A stretch of 64,000 nt of DNA. Origin: Bacteroidota bacterium. GTDB lineage: Bacteria; Bacteroidota; Bacteroidia; Flavobacteriales_D; Crocinitomicaceae. The stretch covers positions 1 through 64,000 of the forward strand of contig JAJRQK010000029.1 of assembly GCA_024280295.1 (NCBI GenBank), written 5' to 3'. How positions within the stretch are numbered: the first letter of the stretch is position 1; each line of letters begins with the position of its first letter. Below are positions 62,401 through 64,000 of the stretch, one piece after another. The translations under genes were made by a program, and so were the position numbers. The notes under the pieces were generated by a model. That model did no database searches. It worked only from the letters and a program-made list of their open reading frames with translations, and was not told the origin of the DNA.

Positions 62401-64000
62401 GATCTAGCGTCTTATATTCGCCATAATGCGTTTGTAAATCGTAATCAAGATAAAGTAAATTGTAATCGAGGTGAATTAACTTCTCAGTCATTCGAGTGAA
62501 TTTTTCAGGTTCACTTGTGTTATGAGACCAATTCATCATTACTGTATTCGGTTCAATTCCAGTAAATCCGTAAGTAGCTGCAATATTTTCTATTCCTATG
62601 TATGTATCATCAACAGAGACGCGTCTGCCATAAATTCCGAGTTTATCAAGAACTTCGTCCTTAAAGGATTGTTTTGTTTTTGATGTATTAGATGAAGCAT
62701 CACCAATCGAAAGGTGGAAATCTGTTACTATTCCAGCTTGACCAGATATTGCTTTGCTGAGTTCTAATAATTTTGGGCGTTGATTCGATTCACCACTAAA
62801 GACAATCATATTTGGACTCCAAATCGATTTTGAAACCTGTTGAGCACCTAATCGTTTCAATCCTTTACTTACAATTTTCGACCAAACGCTTTCCCAGACA
62901 TCATTTGTTCCAATATCAATTTTCCGTCTTGAAAGCCAAAAGTAAAGAAGTCCAACAACTGCAAAGGCTCCAAACATAGCAATCATGTCTAATTTGAACA
63001 TTACTGCAAAACATGCAATAAATCCAATGAGTCCGATCCAACGTTTTACTTTAAAGGTAGGTTGAAAATCAGGATTTGCCCAACTCTCTAAAAAGAAGGA
63101 GATGTTTATGAATCCATAAGCTGTTAAGAAGAACATGGAAACTACGCGGGCAATGACATCTAATTCTCCAATTAATATTCCCGCTTCTGCAAACAGAAAT
63201 ACAAGAATCAATGCGTTTACAGGTTCATTACTTTTCCCTCTTCCTTTTCCAAAAATACGCGGTGTTACACGGTCAATGGACATCGCTTGAAGAATTCTCG
63301 GCCCACCTAGAATTCCTCCTAAGGCTGAAGATAGAGTTGCCCCCCAAACTCCAGCAACAACTAATGGAGCGTATGCTGCGATTTTCATCAATACATTGTA
63401 GTCTTCTTTTAGTAAATCTGAATTGACTGTGTAGGCGATAAAAATGGCAAGTCCAATGTAGACGATTAATCCAGTTCCAATTGCTAATAATGTTCCTCGT
63501 GGGATTGATCTTTTGGGATTCTTCAAATCACCAGACATGGCAATTCCAGCAGTGAAACCTGTAACGGCGGGGAAGAATATTGCAAATACAACCTCCATCG
63601 AAACGGATCCTTTCGTGGAAAACATACTTACATCTTTAGGCGCAAACTCGGAAGTTCCAAAGAAAATAGATACCAGTGAAATGATAATCGCAGCAAGAAT
63701 AAAAAACTGTGTCTTTAGTGCAAACGAAGTTGAAATCAGCGCTAACAAAGTTAATACAGCTAACCCGACACTTCCTGTTAAGCGCAAATCATTGATTGTT
63801 GTACCCCAACCAAGATAACTATTGAAGCTTTCAGCAAAACCAATAAGATAAAGTGCAATCGAGAAAGCAGTACCTATATATAAAGCAATACCGATTGCTC
63901 CTCCAATGGGAATGCCCATACTTCGAGATAGGACATAGTAAATTCCTCCTGCACCAATTTTTTTATCGGTTGCAACAGATGATACACTTAATCCTGTAGT
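59450..64000 (-). CDS. SLC12-type cation-chloride cotransporter fused to AAA-type ATPase (5' end outside window)
   Basis: More than 1516 codons; the frame is open to the right edge (TGLSVSSVATDKKIGAGGIYY precedes Met at 63919), so the start lies outside. Numbered from that Met: APC/SLC12-type transmembrane part (1-345); an SLC12-like cytosolic domain (367-600) with WSPNMIVFSGESNQRP, GIEPNTVMMNW and DLWWRETD (506) that mirror eukaryotic KCC/NKCC C-domains; a long helical, largely hydrophilic region (610-1270); a P-loop ATPase with Walker A GEAMSGKS (1294-1301) and Walker B IIFDDLEKW (about 1358-1366). It ends at TAA 59450-59452, in frame with a wHTH-like segment. Predicted K/Na-Cl cotransport regulated by ATPase activity; the regulation is inference. 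Confidence 0.85.
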   Translation of the reverse strand, partial: TTGLSVSSVATDKKIGAGGIYYVLSRSMGIPIGGAIGIALYIGTAFSIALYLIGFAESFNSYLGWGTTINDLRLTGSVGLAVLTLLALISTSFALKTQFFILAAIIISLVSIFFGTSEFAPKDVSMFSTKGSVSMEVVFAIFFPAVTGFTAGIAMSGDLKNPKRSIPRGTLLAIGTGLIVYIGLAIFIAYTVNSDLLKEDYNVLMKIAAYAPLVVAGVWGATLSSALGGILGGPRILQAMSIDRVTPRIFGKGRGKSNEPVNALILVFLFAEAGILIGELDVIARVVSMFFLTAYGFINISFFLESWANPDFQPTFKVKRWIGLIGFIACFAVMFKLDMIAMFGAFAVVGLLYFWLSRRKIDIGTNDVWESVWSKIVSKGLKRLGAQQVSKSIWSPNMIVFSGESNQRPKLLELSKAISGQAGIVTDFHLSIGDASSNTSKTKQSFKDEVLDKLGIYGRRVSVDDTYIGIENIAATYGFTGIEPNTVMMNWSHNTSEPEKFTRMTEKLIHLDYNLLYLDYDLQTHYGEYKTLDLWWRETDSNNAELMLSIARFLSQSSEWDKVKIRILFVNHNNADNTIITSKIQKLADKLRVNAEIKIINNGVEQKSFYRIIELQSAKTDLILIGIPDVKVDKQAEYILNTDQLFETVGSTLLVKASNDFNKLDLNFVQKDSNAEIKTRELKPLPNSEYETINDTVKKFNARLAESSNTLSEEVFRPISTIYYQLIHSYQKDFDELIGTITNSSSTSKIVQNLQSYLSKVEVSATQLRTDSLPELTKRFNSGLSSFTADRKQILSSAPKKISFKIQNKRKSLRWKKVISYQFRYKIEPNTIAVLKGFGVQSYVLVNQLIDGLEERIVHLVEKISKGKEDQSEIIKEFHMNVTSLLAKLLSRAADLETSVELSLNSFERELCIDLISECERPSFINSLKIEKDLVKGIGRKQISRSIASSPEFWKTNQGLIHNQLESGLKLFSAGLSVFAINEKIKARLDRLVINPQRSNLNSLIDSVKHVTEHIGSDKLENYSDKTIDLLTEGVIHLDIHDLLASEEDKILSIAQDGPNVTKLMNSDSYNKFDEVQNDDIATIDAKLTDIQSYIIRTTYLTPIQEAVDNLEEMFEENAEDLYSSSSLVKHILNEPIDENNRDEYQENLLQVQTRLDDTSVSTIKMKAQFMYDLDIHLHNTLMNLHIRTIIDSFESYSNISKHVIKTKSQNWFDKQKESVRRNYNRLYDFILQRKRDVDSIKFIEKHRHFLNDIERTNHFVNELKINNKVDDLLPFYYKKLFTGSHLGNVDSKYRSKELNAVSSGIDRLNDGIGGAILVLGEAMSGKSFFIESISATHLKRSKTYISTPEQQSFDKEDVNTAIQNGFGMNGNAEFILSQLKTRTTIIFDDLEKWWIKAENGHEAIDYIVELIKKFGANHYFILSCNIHSFDIIRKSSALSKQLIATVIVPPLSKIELKEIVLARHKTAVVDLTYLNQAVSMESKKTDSFIGEIYSRSKGNVGTALNIWARSIESDG

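Overview
The window is AT-rich chromosomal DNA from a Bacteroidota bacterium, most likely a member of the Flavobacteriales. The evidence is the TAnnTTTG-type -7 promoter boxes, four secreted proteins with type IX secretion system (T9SS) C-terminal sorting domains, a PorQ homologue and a PorE-like protein, CarboxypepD_reg/TonB outer-membrane receptor architecture, and families (DUF6150-like, HYC_CC_PP-like, GIN-domain lipoprotein) known mainly from this phylum. No rRNA, tRNA or CRISPR array was seen.

Layout: 1-1049 holds a decayed IS4-type transposase. 1273-4882 has an ABC-F ATPase and an M61 aminopeptidase. 4977-11646 (minus) has a thioredoxin-like protein, an unknown secreted protein, and a tightly coupled purine-catabolism operon: guanine deaminase, the two xanthine dehydrogenase subunits, an unknown four-helix membrane protein and XdhC. 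11871-15097 (minus) has a TonB-dependent receptor and MazG. 15162-17214 has a PagL-like lipid A deacylase, a GIN-domain lipoprotein and a small Cys-rich membrane protein. 17218-22534 (minus) has an ACT protein, cytidylate kinase, an OM barrel, PorQ, a phosphodiesterase, lycopene cyclase and IPP isomerase. 22576-29843 has MeaB, an S4 protein, an SSS symporter, a GlmU-like nucleotidyltransferase and Lon. 30104-33376 (minus) is a large secreted BNR/sortilin-like protein. 33545-35719 is a GbsR/MarR-type regulator with two partner genes behind a clear inverted-repeat operator. 35874-42047 has a PorE-like OmpA protein, a GH25 lysozyme, L19, PanB, an RluA-type pseudouridine synthase, a rhodanese and a DUF6150-like tandem-repeat protein. 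42189-44087 (minus) is a T9SS-exported endonuclease I.

44340-58297 is a copper region made of two adjacent transcription units. Each starts with a small HYC_CC_PP-like secreted Cys protein placed 4 nt behind a -7 box, and each ends in a strong terminator. Unit 1 carries an MbnP-like protein with a T9SS sorting domain, an MbnH-like diheme enzyme and a T9SS propeller protein. Unit 2 carries a complete CusA/CusC/CusB-type RND pump, an HMA-domain lipoprotein and a T9SS BNR protein with a CDCC motif. Unit 1 looks like an extracellular copper-binding module and unit 2 an efflux module.

58490-64000 (minus, running off the right edge) encodes the most unusual protein here: an SLC12-type cation-chloride cotransporter whose cytosolic regulatory domain is extended by a long helical region, a P-loop ATPase and, after an in-frame TAA, a winged-helix-like segment. 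An MscS channel follows 3 nt downstream. This looks like an ion or osmotic homeostasis locus in which the transporter is fused to its own ATPase/sensor.

Several genes (3173, 15162, 44352, 49189) have the -7 box only 4-5 nt before the start codon, which predicts leaderless mRNAs.
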